From Isoetes taiwanensis (lineage: Eukaryota; Streptophyta; Lycopodiopsida; Isoetales; Isoetaceae), in assembly GCA_021234155.1 (NCBI GenBank), contig JAJEKV010000196.1:62001-126000 (forward strand): a stretch of DNA of 64,000 nucleotides, written 5' to 3'. The notes beneath the pieces were generated by a model. The model saw nothing but the letters and a program-made list of their open reading frames with translations. It had not been told where the DNA came from and did not search any database. This document shows, piece after piece, positions 21,196 to 33,500 of the stretch. The translations under genes were made by a program, and so were the position numbers. The first letter of the stretch is position 1; the number at the start of each line of letters is the position of its first letter.

Positions 21196-21232
21196 GGTAA
21201 AATAAAGCTCATGATTTAAACGGGCTCTGTAT
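21148..21232. repeat. 32-bp direct repeat at the LINE breakpoint
   Basis: AATAAAGCTCATGATTTAGA at 21148 and a copy with one change at 21201 extend to GGGCTCTGTAT. The repeat marks the 3' breakpoint of the LINE and looks like a template-switch or repair duplication. Confidence 0.75.
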
Positions 21233-21645
21233 ACTGATACTGATGTGTATAAGCAGGGCGTCTACTGTCTGGCGCTCCACTGGATCATCAATAAGCTCAT
21301 CCCAAAGTACCCTCTCATGCACTTCAATGTCAACGCTGACCTCACACACTAGGAGATCGAAGAACTGCTACTCAGCCGCTGCACCTATGTTCCCATATGC
21401 ATCCACAGTTTATTTGAAGAAATGATCAGAGTCAACTTCCTCAAAGTTTATGATCGCCATATTGCGGACAAAAGCCATAGTGGGGATTCCAATAGATACA
21501 AAGCAATCAATGCTTACCGTGACAGATCATTAACGCCTCATACAACTCCAGCCCATCAAACAAAGGCGTCTAAGGATCTTTGGCTGCCCAGAGAGCATGT
21601 CCCAGAAATTTACCAAAGCGTGGCTTTGGTTTCGCCGGGGGATGG
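21233..21645 (+). pseudogene. Unrecognised coding-like end of the LTR element internal region
   Basis: One frame is open but for a TAG near 21349 and reads TDVYKQGVYCLALHWIINKL, then NFLKVYDRHIADKSHSG, then REHVPEIYQSVALVSPGDG. I recognise no family. It is followed without gap by a purine-rich run (CGGGGGATGG) and an LTR that starts TGTTAACA, the arrangement of the last internal ORF plus polypurine tract of an LTR retrotransposon. Its left end is truncated at 21233. Confidence 0.4.
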
Positions 21646-22489
21646 TGTTAACATTGACCCTTAGTCAATGTTATACCAAGGCCCCAGTACAGCTACAGCA
21701 GATGCAGCGTAAGCTGGACTCAGTGTGACCTAAAGCGCCATCATAACAGAGCTGGACCAGCATTACCTTGGCGCCAGCTTCAGTCGGATCGAGCGCCACC
21801 ACATAACAGAGCGCGCCAGCGTTACCTTTTGGTGCCAGTGTCAGCTGGATCGAGCGGTCACTTCAACGTCATGAAGAGGCAGTGGTCACCGTCAGTACCT
21901 GAATGACAGGGATCGCAGTTTTCACGCTGCGGCCTACCTTGACCTAGGTTTAAAGATTGCTGCAGAGATTTTGCCTTAATGACCGAGGAAAGTACTAATG
22001 ATTAATCACTTTTTGGGGCTATATTAGTGAGATTCAGTCGAAGACCTAAGTTTGGGATCAGTGTTTCCATTCTGAATTACGAGCGCTCGTGTGTTGAAGC
22101 CTTGGCCCGATTTCAGTGAACATATGATTCCCAGTTCTTGAGAGGTGCTCGGACTGGTTGATCTGTATTCTTCTCTTTTTATATATGAGATTCGGCTTAG
22201 TGCTTTAAGTATTTGTGTTCTTATGAGTTTTATCTTATGATTCATTGTGTTTTATCACTCGCTCAACAGAGTTGTTTTACAAAAGTGTTCTCTGAGTTCT
22301 TGATGAGTTGAGTCGAATGAGTCAGAGTTCCATTTCTTGCTCTGAGTTGGAGTAAGATCAATGTCCTGCTATTGTCCAAAATCTTGCGTGACACCTCTGT
22401 TCCATAGGTCGAGCTCCATCAACGCAAAGGGTCATCACTTCGCTGCTGAACCCACTCCTGGTGGCTTGACCCGAACCTTGGCCAAAACA
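21646..22489 (+). mobile_element. LTR of family L844, 3'-type copy
   Basis: Starts TGTTAACATTGACC and ends GGCCAAAACA; a homologous copy lies at 61464-62324 in the same orientation. Homology between them stops exactly at these TG..CA ends. The left neighbour is a polypurine-like run (GGGGGATGG), so this copy is the 3' LTR of an element whose interior is almost lost. The right flank begins GCCTT (22490-22494), identical to the 5-bp left flank of the 61.5-kb copy. Confidence 0.75.
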
Positions 22490-22542
22490 GCCTTCGCCTT
22501 CGCCTTCCGCCTCCTTCGCCTATTTTCCATTCATTCTGAAGT

Positions 22543-22857
22543 ATGGCATCTTCGTCGAACAAACGGGCGGACGAAGAACTCGCCGAACAGGCTGAACCTG
22601 CCCCAGCTACCAGAGCTGCCGGCGCCATTGTCCTATCAGTGTTGCTGGAGGGTCTGAGACATATGCTCGACGACAATACCCGCCTTGTCGCAGAGAAGAC
22701 CATGCTATCTGATAGGCTAGACGCAACTCGAGACCTACTCTTAGAGCGAGATAATGAACTCGAACGAACTCGGCAGGTATGCAGCAGGGTTAACTCCAAA
22801 AGATACGAAGCGGAGCAGGCTGCCTACGAGATATCGAGGGCCTTAGAAGAAATGTAA
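22543..22857 (+). CDS. Short coiled-coil protein
   Basis: Starts at an ATG in good plant context (GTATGGCATC) and codes for 104 residues: a polar N-terminus (ASSSNKRADEELAEQAEP), a short Ala/Val-rich stretch (AAGAIVLSVLLEGL) and a charged coiled coil to the end. The frame stays coding-like after the TAA for another 20 codons (KKLQAAKDEKACLKLQLED), so the stop may be a recent mutation of a longer coil. An AATAAAAATAG polyadenylation-like signal follows near 22957. The 5'UTR is cut by the LTR; a matching TATA promoter lies at 61.37 kb. Family not recognised. Confidence 0.45.
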   Translation: MASSSNKRADEELAEQAEPAPATRAAGAIVLSVLLEGLRHMLDDNTRLVAEKTMLSDRLDATRDLLLERDNELERTRQVCSRVNSKRYEAEQAAYEISRALEEM

Positions 22858-23006
22858 AAGAAGCTGCAGGCTGCTAAGGACGAGAAGGCATGTCTAAAGC
22901 TTCAATTAGAGGATCACAATGATCCGTAGAAATTCTTCATGTAACCTTGTTAAGTAATAAAAATAGATGTTTGAGATGCTTCATTGTCTGTACTACTTAA
23001 GGAACT

Positions 23007-23063
23007 GACAAATAGCGCGCACATTCTATTTAAAATTAAATGGTGCGGCCGCGCTATTTGTCT
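23007..23063. repeat. Small foldback with 13-bp arms
   Basis: GACAAATAGCGCG near 23007 and its exact complement near 23063 enclose about 30 bp. It could be a tiny MITE remnant or a hairpin. Confidence 0.5.
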
Positions 23064-23254
23064 AATCATCTGTCTTGTAACATGTTCCAGAGATGGTTTA
23101 TTAGGTGGATTAATTGGCATAAAATATTGTTCTTTCGTTTGCGCAAATGGAGTGGTTTTTTGACATATATAGGCGGTTTTTAATGCATTTACATGTACGG
23201 CCCAAATGGCGCGGCTATTAGCCCAGAACTTGCCACTCCTAGAATTACAGTGGA

Positions 23255-23352
23255 CATGTCTGTGTCTGACACATATATGTGTGTATATACACATGCGTGT
23301 GTAGACATGTATATATGCATGTGTGTGTACACATGTGTGTGCACAACGTATG
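23255..23352. repeat. Alternating purine-pyrimidine (TG/CA/TA) tract
   Basis: Imperfect TGTG, CACA and TATA runs with many small palindromes (ACATATATGT, GTGTACACATGTGTG). Such tracts can adopt Z-DNA or cruciform structure. The frames across it are meaningless. Confidence 0.7.
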
Positions 23353-23399
23353 TATGTCTGATACACAAGTGTATGATTTACAAATCTAGTCCAGTTTTA

Positions 23400-23668
23400 C
23401 TCATATTTTCCCATTTTAATGAAATCGTGCTTGAATATGATTTTGAAGATATATACCAACCAGGAAAGCGCGACAAAGATCCACTTTCGAGGCACCCAAT
23501 GACCACAAGAGTACATTGAAATGCCGCGTCGACACTCAATAATGAAGTATATTCGAGAGTGTCAAACGTGCCAACCGAGGAAAGCGGAGAAACTCTAAAT
23601 TCCAAGCACATTAGAACCTTTGGCAGTTCCGAATGCTAAATTGGCAGTTCCGAACGTTAAACCGGAAG
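23400..23668 (+). pseudogene. Ty3/gypsy family-2 fragment: RNase H end to integrase start
   Basis: Reads VLEYDFEDIYQPGK, LSRHPMTTRVH, NAASTLN, then SNVPTEESGETLNS and a duplicated AVPNAK/AVPNVK. These match, in order, the minus-strand copies at 45.2-47.1 kb (RNase H tail, spacer, zinc-binding and start of integrase). Most of the spacer between NAASTLN and SNVPTEE is deleted. It runs straight into the (GA)n tract. Non-functional fragment. Confidence 0.8.
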
Positions 23669-24574
<906 letters not shown>

Positions 24575-27500
24575 AGCACACCAGCCCTACCAAGCCTACA
24601 CCCCTTCCTGCATTTTTAGCCTATCCACGTCGCATGTCCACATCAGTATTTCTGACATGGAGATGACGTGTTGTATTTCAAACCGTTAGATACTAATCCT
24701 AGAGTTTATAAAATTCCACGTATTTCAAGAAACGGGTTCAGAGATACGACAAGTCGGATGGATTTCCTCGACTTTGCATTCTTTCCGAGGCGTCTCTTGG
24801 TCGGTCGGTCTTTTTTTCCCTTTCCTTTTTCCCTCTTCGTTTGTGGGGCGGCATTCGAGATCGAAATTGAAGGTAACTAATATGGCTCGGGCATCTCCTT
24901 TCTTCAGCGTTTGTTTGGTTGCACCGATTCCTTCATCTTCTTGGAATAAAATGCTCGGATAGGATAAAGAAGCCTTTGCCTAAGCGTTCTTCGAGAACAC
25001 GCTTATGAGAATCCCAAAGTAGAATCTATGGTTCGTGACATGTTGGATATTGCGCTTTGAGGCGAAGATTGTTCATTAAAATGTACCCGTGCCAAGGGGC
25101 GAAGATCCATGCTTAACGGATGGCATCCTTATTGGTAAAGAAACATTCAACTCAAGAGAGACATGCACGTGAAACATGGAACACTAAGTTCTTGAACTTC
25201 GGGGAAGGTATATCGATTCGTGATCCATATTTTTATTGTTTTATAGATCCTTGGTATCTTTTCTAAACAGGCACATCCTTTTTCATCCAGCTTTGCATTT
25301 GGGACTTGGTTATGATCCTAGCCATACCGAATATAGTGGCAATATCAAGGAATTTGAAAATTTTGATGATGATGAGTATCTGCGGGTGAGATTCCGTCAC
25401 CGCCTCGTACTACTTGCCATGCACGTGATGGTATTGGCAGTTCAAAGTTGGAAGGAGCATATGCCAATCTGTATTCTCTGCAATCAAATTTAGAACATCC
25501 GGGTTTTATATCAAACGAAATGTGACAAACTATTTGGCAAGATATTATATGTTTGCAAGCTTCAAGACCAAACTTCATCTTTCTACTACCTTAATCAAAG
25601 GCTTGTGAATACATTAAGGACAAGTTTAAGGCCAATTGCATTTTCCATATTCCTTGGCTCATTATCCCGAAAGTGTTGCTCCTTTATGATTTTGTTTTCC
25701 AAACTTGAAAAATCCCCTCGTCGGAAATACTTTGGAGGTTCTCAGATTCTCAAGTGTATATTTCGTAAATATCGAAGAAATCAGTCGTTATTGATTTTCA
25801 ACCGCTGCTTCTACGCATGACATGATGGACTTCATCCGCTTTGGATGCCAAGATGATAGGTCTCTAGTCTTGAAGCTTTGGGACCGTGGTTTTCCACTTT
25901 TAGATATCTTGGACTCTAATGACCAACTAGGGCGTCTAACCGAGGTTGCTAGTAAAGTGTCTTTAGACAAGGATGAGCTTCGGTGGTGATGATATCATAT
26001 AACAAAATATAACATTGGATAGTTGTCTTCACTGAAAACTTTTCTCGATGCAACTTTTATGGCATCATATCCGGCTTGTATTGGGCTCATCTCAATACTT
26101 TACAGATGGTGCAGCTCTGCAAGAGTTTATTGTAACCTTTCGTCAGCGAAGTGAGATCCCGATTGAGCCACTTGATCTCAATAGCGAACCAAGTGGTTTA
26201 ACGGAGTTGAAAGGCATTTTTTTGTCCGCCTATTGCCCGAGTCCGATAGCAAGGAGCCGTTAGCCACTTTGCATTTTCATCTAATCTTCCACGGACCTAG
26301 GCAAAAGCAAATGGCCATGCCTCGGGCTTTTTCCTTTAATGGCCATGTCCCGCTTCCGTTTCTTTTAGTAAATGGCATCAAGCATCTTTGGAATCATCCG
26401 CATATTTGATTCTGATTATGGGCATGTGCTCAAATCTTTGGGCTTGTAAGTCATTGAACTTCGTTTATATTTATCGATGTGGCTATGATATTCTCTCATT
26501 TACTAAAGTGCAATGTGTTCTTTCATTTTAGAGTTTCTCCGCCATGGTGAAGTATGAATCAATGCAGATCTGCTTCTAACCTAGGTTTCAACCCCTTCCT
26601 TCCGTTTTGTCGTTTTTGATGTGCTTATGTCCCCTTTGCCTTTTCAAAAGCGAATCTTCTTCTATCGGTCTTGGTTCATTTTTTTTTCTCTCATGGTAGA
26701 ATCCATCCTTCGGATGGCGGCCAAGTGCAACTTATTTTAACGATTAGGTTGCAATATTCTGCGCCTAAATTCTAAAGTTCCAAAGATTAGAGGCTGATCT
26801 TGGAGGCTGATGAAATTCGCCTCTTACCTCCCTATGATTTTTACTTGTCGGTTTTCCTCCTTGTTGAGTCTAACTTGGAACCCTTTGTGAGACTTACGGA
26901 ATAGGAGTAGCAACATATGCAACAAAATGTTTAAGGAGCAAAGATCTCTGGAGGTACTTTTTTTTTCGCCATTGAATTTTCTATACCGCTATATCATTCT
27001 TTTCTTCAATCTATTATACCATTATATCATTTCTTATTGCAAGTCGTTAAGTGTTTATTTGTTATTGAGTGCCTTTCTTCATTCTCAAAATGTAGATGCC
27101 AAGTTGGACGAGAAGGCAAAATTCTTATCCTTCCTAGCTTCTTGTGTGTTTACCCCTCACAGTTTCTAAGATATTTGTTTATGCCATAGCTGGTCTCCAA
27201 TCGTCTTAGGCCCTCTAAGTAGATAAGCATTAATACACTTAGTAATTTTTGTGTAATTGATATTCTCTTCCTCCTGCTATAGCTCTGTTGATGATATGTT
27301 CCTTTACATGTCTATATATGTTATATGTGTGTGTTTTGTATGTATGTCAGTACGTGTCTCAATAACATCTAATTTGTATTATTATTTTCTCTCTCTAACA
27401 GGTTGTTCAAGAATAAAGAAAGAGAGAAATTATGTCCCAACAATAACTTGTTGACTCTGGCAGGAGCAGGACTGCTCTGGTTTGGTTAGGCAGGATTCAA

Positions 27501-28767
27501 TGGAGGGATTCATATGCCGCCAACATTGATGCATCTTTGCAGTTCTAAACACAAATGTCTGGGCAACCAAAAGCTTGCTTACATGGATTATTATGGATGT
27601 GCTTTTCTTCAAAAAACCCTTTGTAATTGTAAGCATTGCAGGGGATGTTCACAGGACTTGTAGCAATCACTTCATATGCAGGTATAATCTGGTTATTGAA
27701 GAAGTGGCCTAAAGACCAAAGATTATTGTACCAAATGGCACCATCAATCTATGATTTATGGCGATATAATCATAACATAAACCACGATCTTAACATGGCG
27801 ATATAACCATAAATTGTAGTAGCATTATTTTGGCATGTATATTGGAATAGGAACCTGCACAACTACTTTGTACATAGACAAAGTTGCATCCTTGATCTTG
27901 TTCTTTCAAACTTATCTTGTCTATAACTGTTATGCCAAACATCTTCATCCGCCCATTAATTCTTTGAATTGCTCAATAAGAACTGACAGAGCATGATGAT
28001 ACCCTCATGTCTCAAATTAGATCTATACTGCCACCATAAACAATTATAGAATATTGTGTTGAGTGTTGCATGAACAAACTATAGGTTCAAGTAAACAATA
28101 TAAAATTAAGTTTTGTCCATTTACATTATGATGCCAAATTCGTGGCTGTTAGAGAAATTCAAACCAATAAAAGGCTAATTTAGACCTTATGCAAACATTA
28201 TATGGGCCCCGCTACATAAATTGATTATACGCACACAATCCTATTCATCTTTCATGTATAAAACTTCTCTCAAAGTTCAACACTCTTTCGGTGCAAGGTT
28301 CAAGAAATCAAAATTTTCCTTAAAAATTTTTTTCTATATCTTAAGCCAAGCTTCATGAATGCTCAGGTCAAGCCTTTTCTATCATTAGTATGTGATAATT
28401 TGATCCTCAGGACATAATAGGCTTTAGCTGTCCCTAATTTACTAATGTATTTGCAATAGAGTTAGAGAAGAACGAGTAATAATAATTGATAGCCAATATG
28501 GAATGATGTAGTGAGATTCTTGTGTTGACCATTCAACATATAAGAACAAGAGAAATCATTTATGCACCCCTATAAAAACTGACCATGCAAAGCTGCTTTA
28601 GCCAGTCTAACTCTTCAACACCTATGTTTTTATCAAATATTGTATTGAAGCATATTAATTGTTGTTATATTCATTCCTTACATGTGTCATACTGCCAATA
28701 ATGATATTACTTGATTAATTAAAAGTATCTTTACCTTGCTAAAGCCTTCTGGTGTGCTTTTTGCTAG
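24575..28767 (+). mobile_element. Helitron2-like element, unit A of three
   Basis: Left end AGCACACCAGCCC follows a T-run; right end is CTGGTGTGCTTTTTGCTAG, followed by another T-run. AGCACACCAG and CTGGTGTGCT are exact complements, terminal at the left and 10 bp internal at the right: an asymmetric terminal inverted repeat. The left 150 bp share AGCCTATCCACGT and following words with unit B. No Rep/helicase is visible, so it would be non-autonomous. The interior (24.9-26.3 kb) has interrupted coding-like pieces, including frames at 25236-25493 and 26048-26263, that I could not assign; the rest is AT-rich. Confidence 0.65.
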
Positions 28768-30709
28768 TTTTTTTTTTAGCAGGCTTGCCTAACCCTTGGA
28801 CAAAGTTTTCTTGCTTCTGAGCCTATCCACGTGTCAGCCACGTCAGCAAAAAAATGACGTGGCCTTGTCTCCACCCTTGGATCTTCTATTTTTGAATCAA
28901 GGGCTAAGGAAATTAGAAATTCCCTGGAAATAGCAAGAGTGACCTTCGTGACGACAGCTCCGGCGAGCACAACCCACCCTCCCGCGTTGCTCTTCCACCT
29001 TCCTTCTTCAAGCTCTTCCTTCACGGTCCTTCACGGTTCTTTGTCCCAGCGAAGTTAGGGTAAGTGCCGATCTTCTCGGACTGTGTTTTACCTTTCTTTT
29101 CTTCATGTTTTGAATATCTGACGAATTTAAGTTTGTAATCCGAGTTAAATTTGATCCGAGCAGTCGAGGGAATTCTAAATTGTTGGTCAGTCAGAAGGAT
29201 GCCAGACTAGAGCTTCATTTAGCTTTCCCGCATAGCCAGAATCCTCAGCTCCGGCAGTGGCGATGACGCCCTCAACATGCGAGGTGCAGTGTGCAGGTTG
29301 CCATTGCGTGCTTATTAACATCCCTCTCGGAGTAATAGGGTACGAATTCACTGATCACCATAGCTTGCAAATATATGTGACCATGTAAAGTCTTTACAGT
29401 CAAAAATAGAATTCTGTCGTTTCTCAGTGTTCTGTCTTTTGCTCATAAGCTCAAATAAGCTTATAAGAAGAAAAGAACAACTTTGTAACTTGCCTTATTC
29501 CTACAAGCATTTTCTGGCAGTTCCAGGTTTCTATACGGCCAGTTTTCTTCTATGGAAGCATTCTTGTAGTTCCAGGTTTCTATCCGCCTATTTTTCTCCT
29601 CTACAAGCATTCTCCGCCTATTTTTATCTGGCTCTCTGCACCCCTTCTTTTAATTGCCAGACCGAATTGAAGAAGCAGTAATAGAAAATTATTTTCAGAT
29701 GGCTCAATGATTTTGTCATCAGACATATTCCATTAATTACTAGGGTGTTGCATTGGAGCAGGGCATTGCACAGGGATTTTTCTTATGAGTATTAAGTACT
29801 GGTTGCTTTAAGTGTGAAGACATTGTACAAGCATATTTCCAATGGGCACAACATGTTGTTTGATTCTTACAAAAGAGAAGCATTACGAAGTTCTTGATGG
29901 GATTGTAAGGAAGATTTTTAAGTAGCAATATCATAAGCTGCCTTGTATATGGCATATAGCATGCATTTGACGCTCCCTCTGAAAAATAATGAAGAAGCAT
30001 TTACCGAAGTAGTTGGGGCTAAGAGAGCATTCTGGAAGAGACCTCTGATGGTTCTGGAAGAGACCTTTGGGAATGCATCTGCTCCACAAGCCAGGTACAC
30101 TTCCCAATATAGATGAAATAGGTTCATTATTTTTTCTTCTTCTGCCAGAGATACTTTTGCAGAAAACGTCTCTTTCTTTATGTAGGGTTGATCAGTCCAA
30201 ACCATTCTTATAGGTGGCTTTAGTAGTGTTTAACTGAAATGATGTCTGCTTTTTATGTACTTAGACAACCACATACGGTTGTCTAAATCGTTCATTACTT
30301 ATGTTCATCTTTATTTATGCAGGTCTTTATGGGCTTCACTTGGCACAGGGACTTATATTTGCAGCCATTTCATCTATCTTCTACACAAATCCTTCTCTTA
30401 TTAACCTTCTACATTTCCAGGTGTTTCTTTGTAACCATTGTCATCTATCGGGGAAGAAGACATTCATTAAAATGATCTATAGGGTTATGACATGGAACTC
30501 ATTCCTGAGATGGTTGAAGCAATTCCCATGATGGCACAATGCTTAGATTTATAGAAGAACTTTTAAAACAAAAGAAGCATTAAGAGAAGATTTTTGTTGC
30601 TGTTCCTGTCAACCATTATAGTACATAAGATAGGGAGCTTCCACAAGCCTATTCACTGGCTGAGAAGGTGAGCATAGTTCTATGATAAAGGTGACTTTTA
30701 TCCTAGAGT

Positions 30710-31120
30710 ATGTTGTATCTCTTGGTAAATTCGCTTTCAGATTCAGCAATAATACTGAGATGGATAATAATCGGGTATTTTCCTTATCTAGTAAAATGGA
30801 TAGTATACATTCTTGTGGAGACGGCATTGCGGGTTCCAGCGAAGAAAACTCCAGAAGAACTGAATGCCATATATGAATCTGCATTTGAAACATATAATGC
30901 TGATCACAACGGCAAGGTATATTTGCAGGAGCAAAGGGAACAGCTAAAGCAAATGTTGTTGGCCATTGCTGACGGACTTGGTCCGGCTTCTATATATATG
31001 GTTGTGGAAGATGGTAGCTTGCTCCAAGAGGCGGCTGCTCATGAAGCTGAGCCGAGGAATTATGTTGACAAACAGGAGCATCTCATTTCTTCAAAGAATG
31101 AAGAAATTGCTAAGGCATAG
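30710..31120 (+). CDS. Unassigned membrane-anchored ORF fragment in unit B
   Basis: A 136-codon frame begins with a hydrophobic segment (YFPYLVKWIVYILVETALRV, about residues 22-41) followed by a charged region with TPEELNAIYESAFETYNADH and a Glu-rich end (ISSKNEEIAKA). It is longer than chance would suggest in this AT-rich region. An upstream hydrophobic piece at 30318-30420 (GLYGLHLAQGLIFAAISSIF) sits between splice-like CAG and AG|GT sites, so both may be exons of one captured gene. I do not recognise the family. Confidence 0.35.
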   Translation: MLYLLVNSLSDSAIILRWIIIGYFPYLVKWIVYILVETALRVPAKKTPEELNAIYESAFETYNADHNGKVYLQEQREQLKQMLLAIADGLGPASIYMVVEDGSLLQEAAAHEAEPRNYVDKQEHLISSKNEEIAKA

Positions 31121-31839
31121 AGGTAAAAACTGGTTTACTTGCTGTGTATATTTTCATTTCATCATCAGAAGTATGTTGTTTGTGAAGAAAACAGATGGAT
31201 TTAAGATTAAAAGCATGCTGTTCCATCTTTCAGGTATGTTGTTTGTGAATAAGAAAATACTGTTTTGCTGCATTTTTCCTTTCGAAGAAGGGAAAAAATT
31301 GATTCTAGAACGAGTTTGTAAGGAAGAAAATGTTGTTACTAGCTTGAAATATGTCTTAAACTGTTTTCAGGTCATTGTTTTGGAGCTTCTGGCAGCAGAA
31401 CTTTGGGCACTTCTATCAGACTGGAACTGAACTAGATGTCATTGTTTTTTGTGCTTGTTTGACCTTTACGTTGGTAATATCAATCTTCTATATAACGCAT
31501 AGACACGTAATTTTGTTTCCACTCTTGAGTGAATGCTGGTAGTTGACGCTGCATATTTTATACATATTATATGCATTCGTAGAGGGGTCAAAGAATCGAA
31601 GATTTTATGTTGTATGGTGACACGTCTTATCTTTTGGCTGGTTCATTTAGGAATAGGTCCAACAATCAATTATCAAAGCAAATCCACTATGCCATGGGCC
31701 ATACCACTCGTTCTCTGAATAATTGGGCTCTAGCATCTGCCCTAAATTTTAAAATTTACATCTTTATTTACTAGTAATGGTACCCAGCGTTGCTGGGCGT
31801 AAGTTGAGAGCCTATAAATTTTTTTGGCTATAGTGAGAA

Positions 31840-33500
31840 AAGCCCTTAACTTTCCCTTTCTGTTTCCCTTTCCCTTTTGCTCTATCCTGTATTTCACTTT
31901 TTCTTATTTTCTATACACTTTTCTTTTTCTTTTCCACTTTTTCCCGTTTTTTCGCATATGTTTCCTTGTTTCCCCACCCCTTTCCTTCCTTTCCCTCTTC
32001 CCTTTTTTCGATAACCTTTTTCCCTTTCCTTTTCCTCCTTTCCCCACCCTTTCCTTCTTCTCCTTTTTCCATGCCCTTCTCCCTTTCCCTTCACCTTTTT
32101 CCATGCCTTCTCTTTTCCCCACCCTTTTTCCATGCCTTCTCTTTTCCTGAATCTTTTAGTCTTTTGCTTTTTTCCATGCCTATTTTCCCTTATCTTTTCC
32201 TCCATTTCTCAGCCTTTCACTCTTCCTTTTTTTGGGTACCCTTTTCTCCTCCCTTTTTCTTTTTCCTCTCCCATTTTTCATGCCCTTTTTACCTTCCCTT
32301 TTCCCATCTCCTCATCCTTTCTCCCTTCCCTTTTTCTATGTTCCCTTTTTCTACCCTCTCACCCTTTTTCCCTTTTCCCTCTTTTTTTTTTTCCATTTCT
32401 CTTCTCTTACACCCTTTTTCCCTTCCCTTTTTTTCCACCCCTTTCTTCTTTCTATTTTTCCTGTGCTTTCCTTTTCCTCCTTTTCCCACCCTTTCCCACT
32501 TCTCTTTTTCCCGTGCGATTTTTTCTTCTTTTCCTCCTTCCTTTTTCTTTTCTCTTTTCCTTTTCCCATGTTTTCTTCCCATTTTCCCTCGCTCCCCCGC
32601 TTCCCTTCCCTTTTCCCTTTCCTAATGGATTTTTTTCCTGTTTTTCTCCTTTCCCGATCCTTTCCTCGTGCCCGTTTTCCTTTCTTTCATTTTCCTTTTC
32701 CTTTTCCCTTTTCCCATGCCTTTCCATATTTGTTTTCTTTTCTTATTTTCCTATACTCATTTAACTCTTTTTCCCACCCTTTCTCTCTTCCCTCTTTTTT
32801 ATTCCTTTTCTTTTTTCTATTTCTCCGTCATTTTCCTCTTCCCTTTTATCTCATGCCCTTTCCCCCTTCCCTTTTCTTGTTTACGTTTTTCCCTTTTTCT
32901 CATGCCTTTTTTTTAGGTTCCCTTTCCCCCTTTTCCCTTTCCTTTTTCTTTCTTCTCAATTTCCCTTATTTCTTCCCTTCTCCCCATCCTTTTCTTGTTC
33001 TCCGTTTTCCCTTCCTCATTTTCCCAACCTTTTACTCTTTCCCTTTTCTCGATGCACTTTTTTCCCTCCATTTTCCTCTCTTTTTTTCTTTTTCCTTTTC
33101 CTTTTCCTATGCCATTTTTCCCTTCCTTTTTCCTCTTTCTTCAACGCTCTTCTCCCTTTTCCCACTGCCCTTTTTTCCTTCCCTTTTTCCATGCTCTTTT
33201 TTCTCCTCCCTTTTTCCCTTTCTTCAATCTTTCCTTCTTTCTTTTTTTCCCGTGCCCTTTCCTCTTCCCTTTACCACTTTATCTCTTCCTTTTTCCCTCG
33301 TGCCCTTTCTCCAGGTACCTTTTCCCCCTTCCCTTTTCTTTTTTCTTTCCCTTTTCATTTTTTCATGCCTTTTTCTCTTCTCTTATCCCCACCCTTTTCC
33401 CTTTGCTTTTCTCCCTTTTCCCGTGCCTTTTCGCCCTTCGCATTCTCTCTTGTCTCTTCCCTTTTCCTTTTCCCACTTTTTCCTTTACCCTTTCCCCTTA
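31840..33500 (+). repeat. 1.7-kb polypyrimidine tract of degenerate CCCTTTTTCCATGCC units
   Basis: The plus strand is almost pure T/C, built from variants of a (T)4-6CCC(T)4CC motif with recurring CATGCC / CGTGCC interruptions. Because the strand lacks A and G, stop codons are rare and long Phe/Pro/Ser-rich frames appear on plus and Lys/Glu/Arg-rich frames on minus; they are artefacts. The tract ends near 33500 at AAGAGATCAAGG. Confidence 0.9.

Noticed and set aside
31765-31805. Helitron 5' end (ACTAGTAATGGTACCC with CCCAGCGTTGCTGGG hairpin)
   Set aside because: The hairpin is suggestive, but no matching 3' end pairs with it and it lies inside unit B, so I did not call a separate element.
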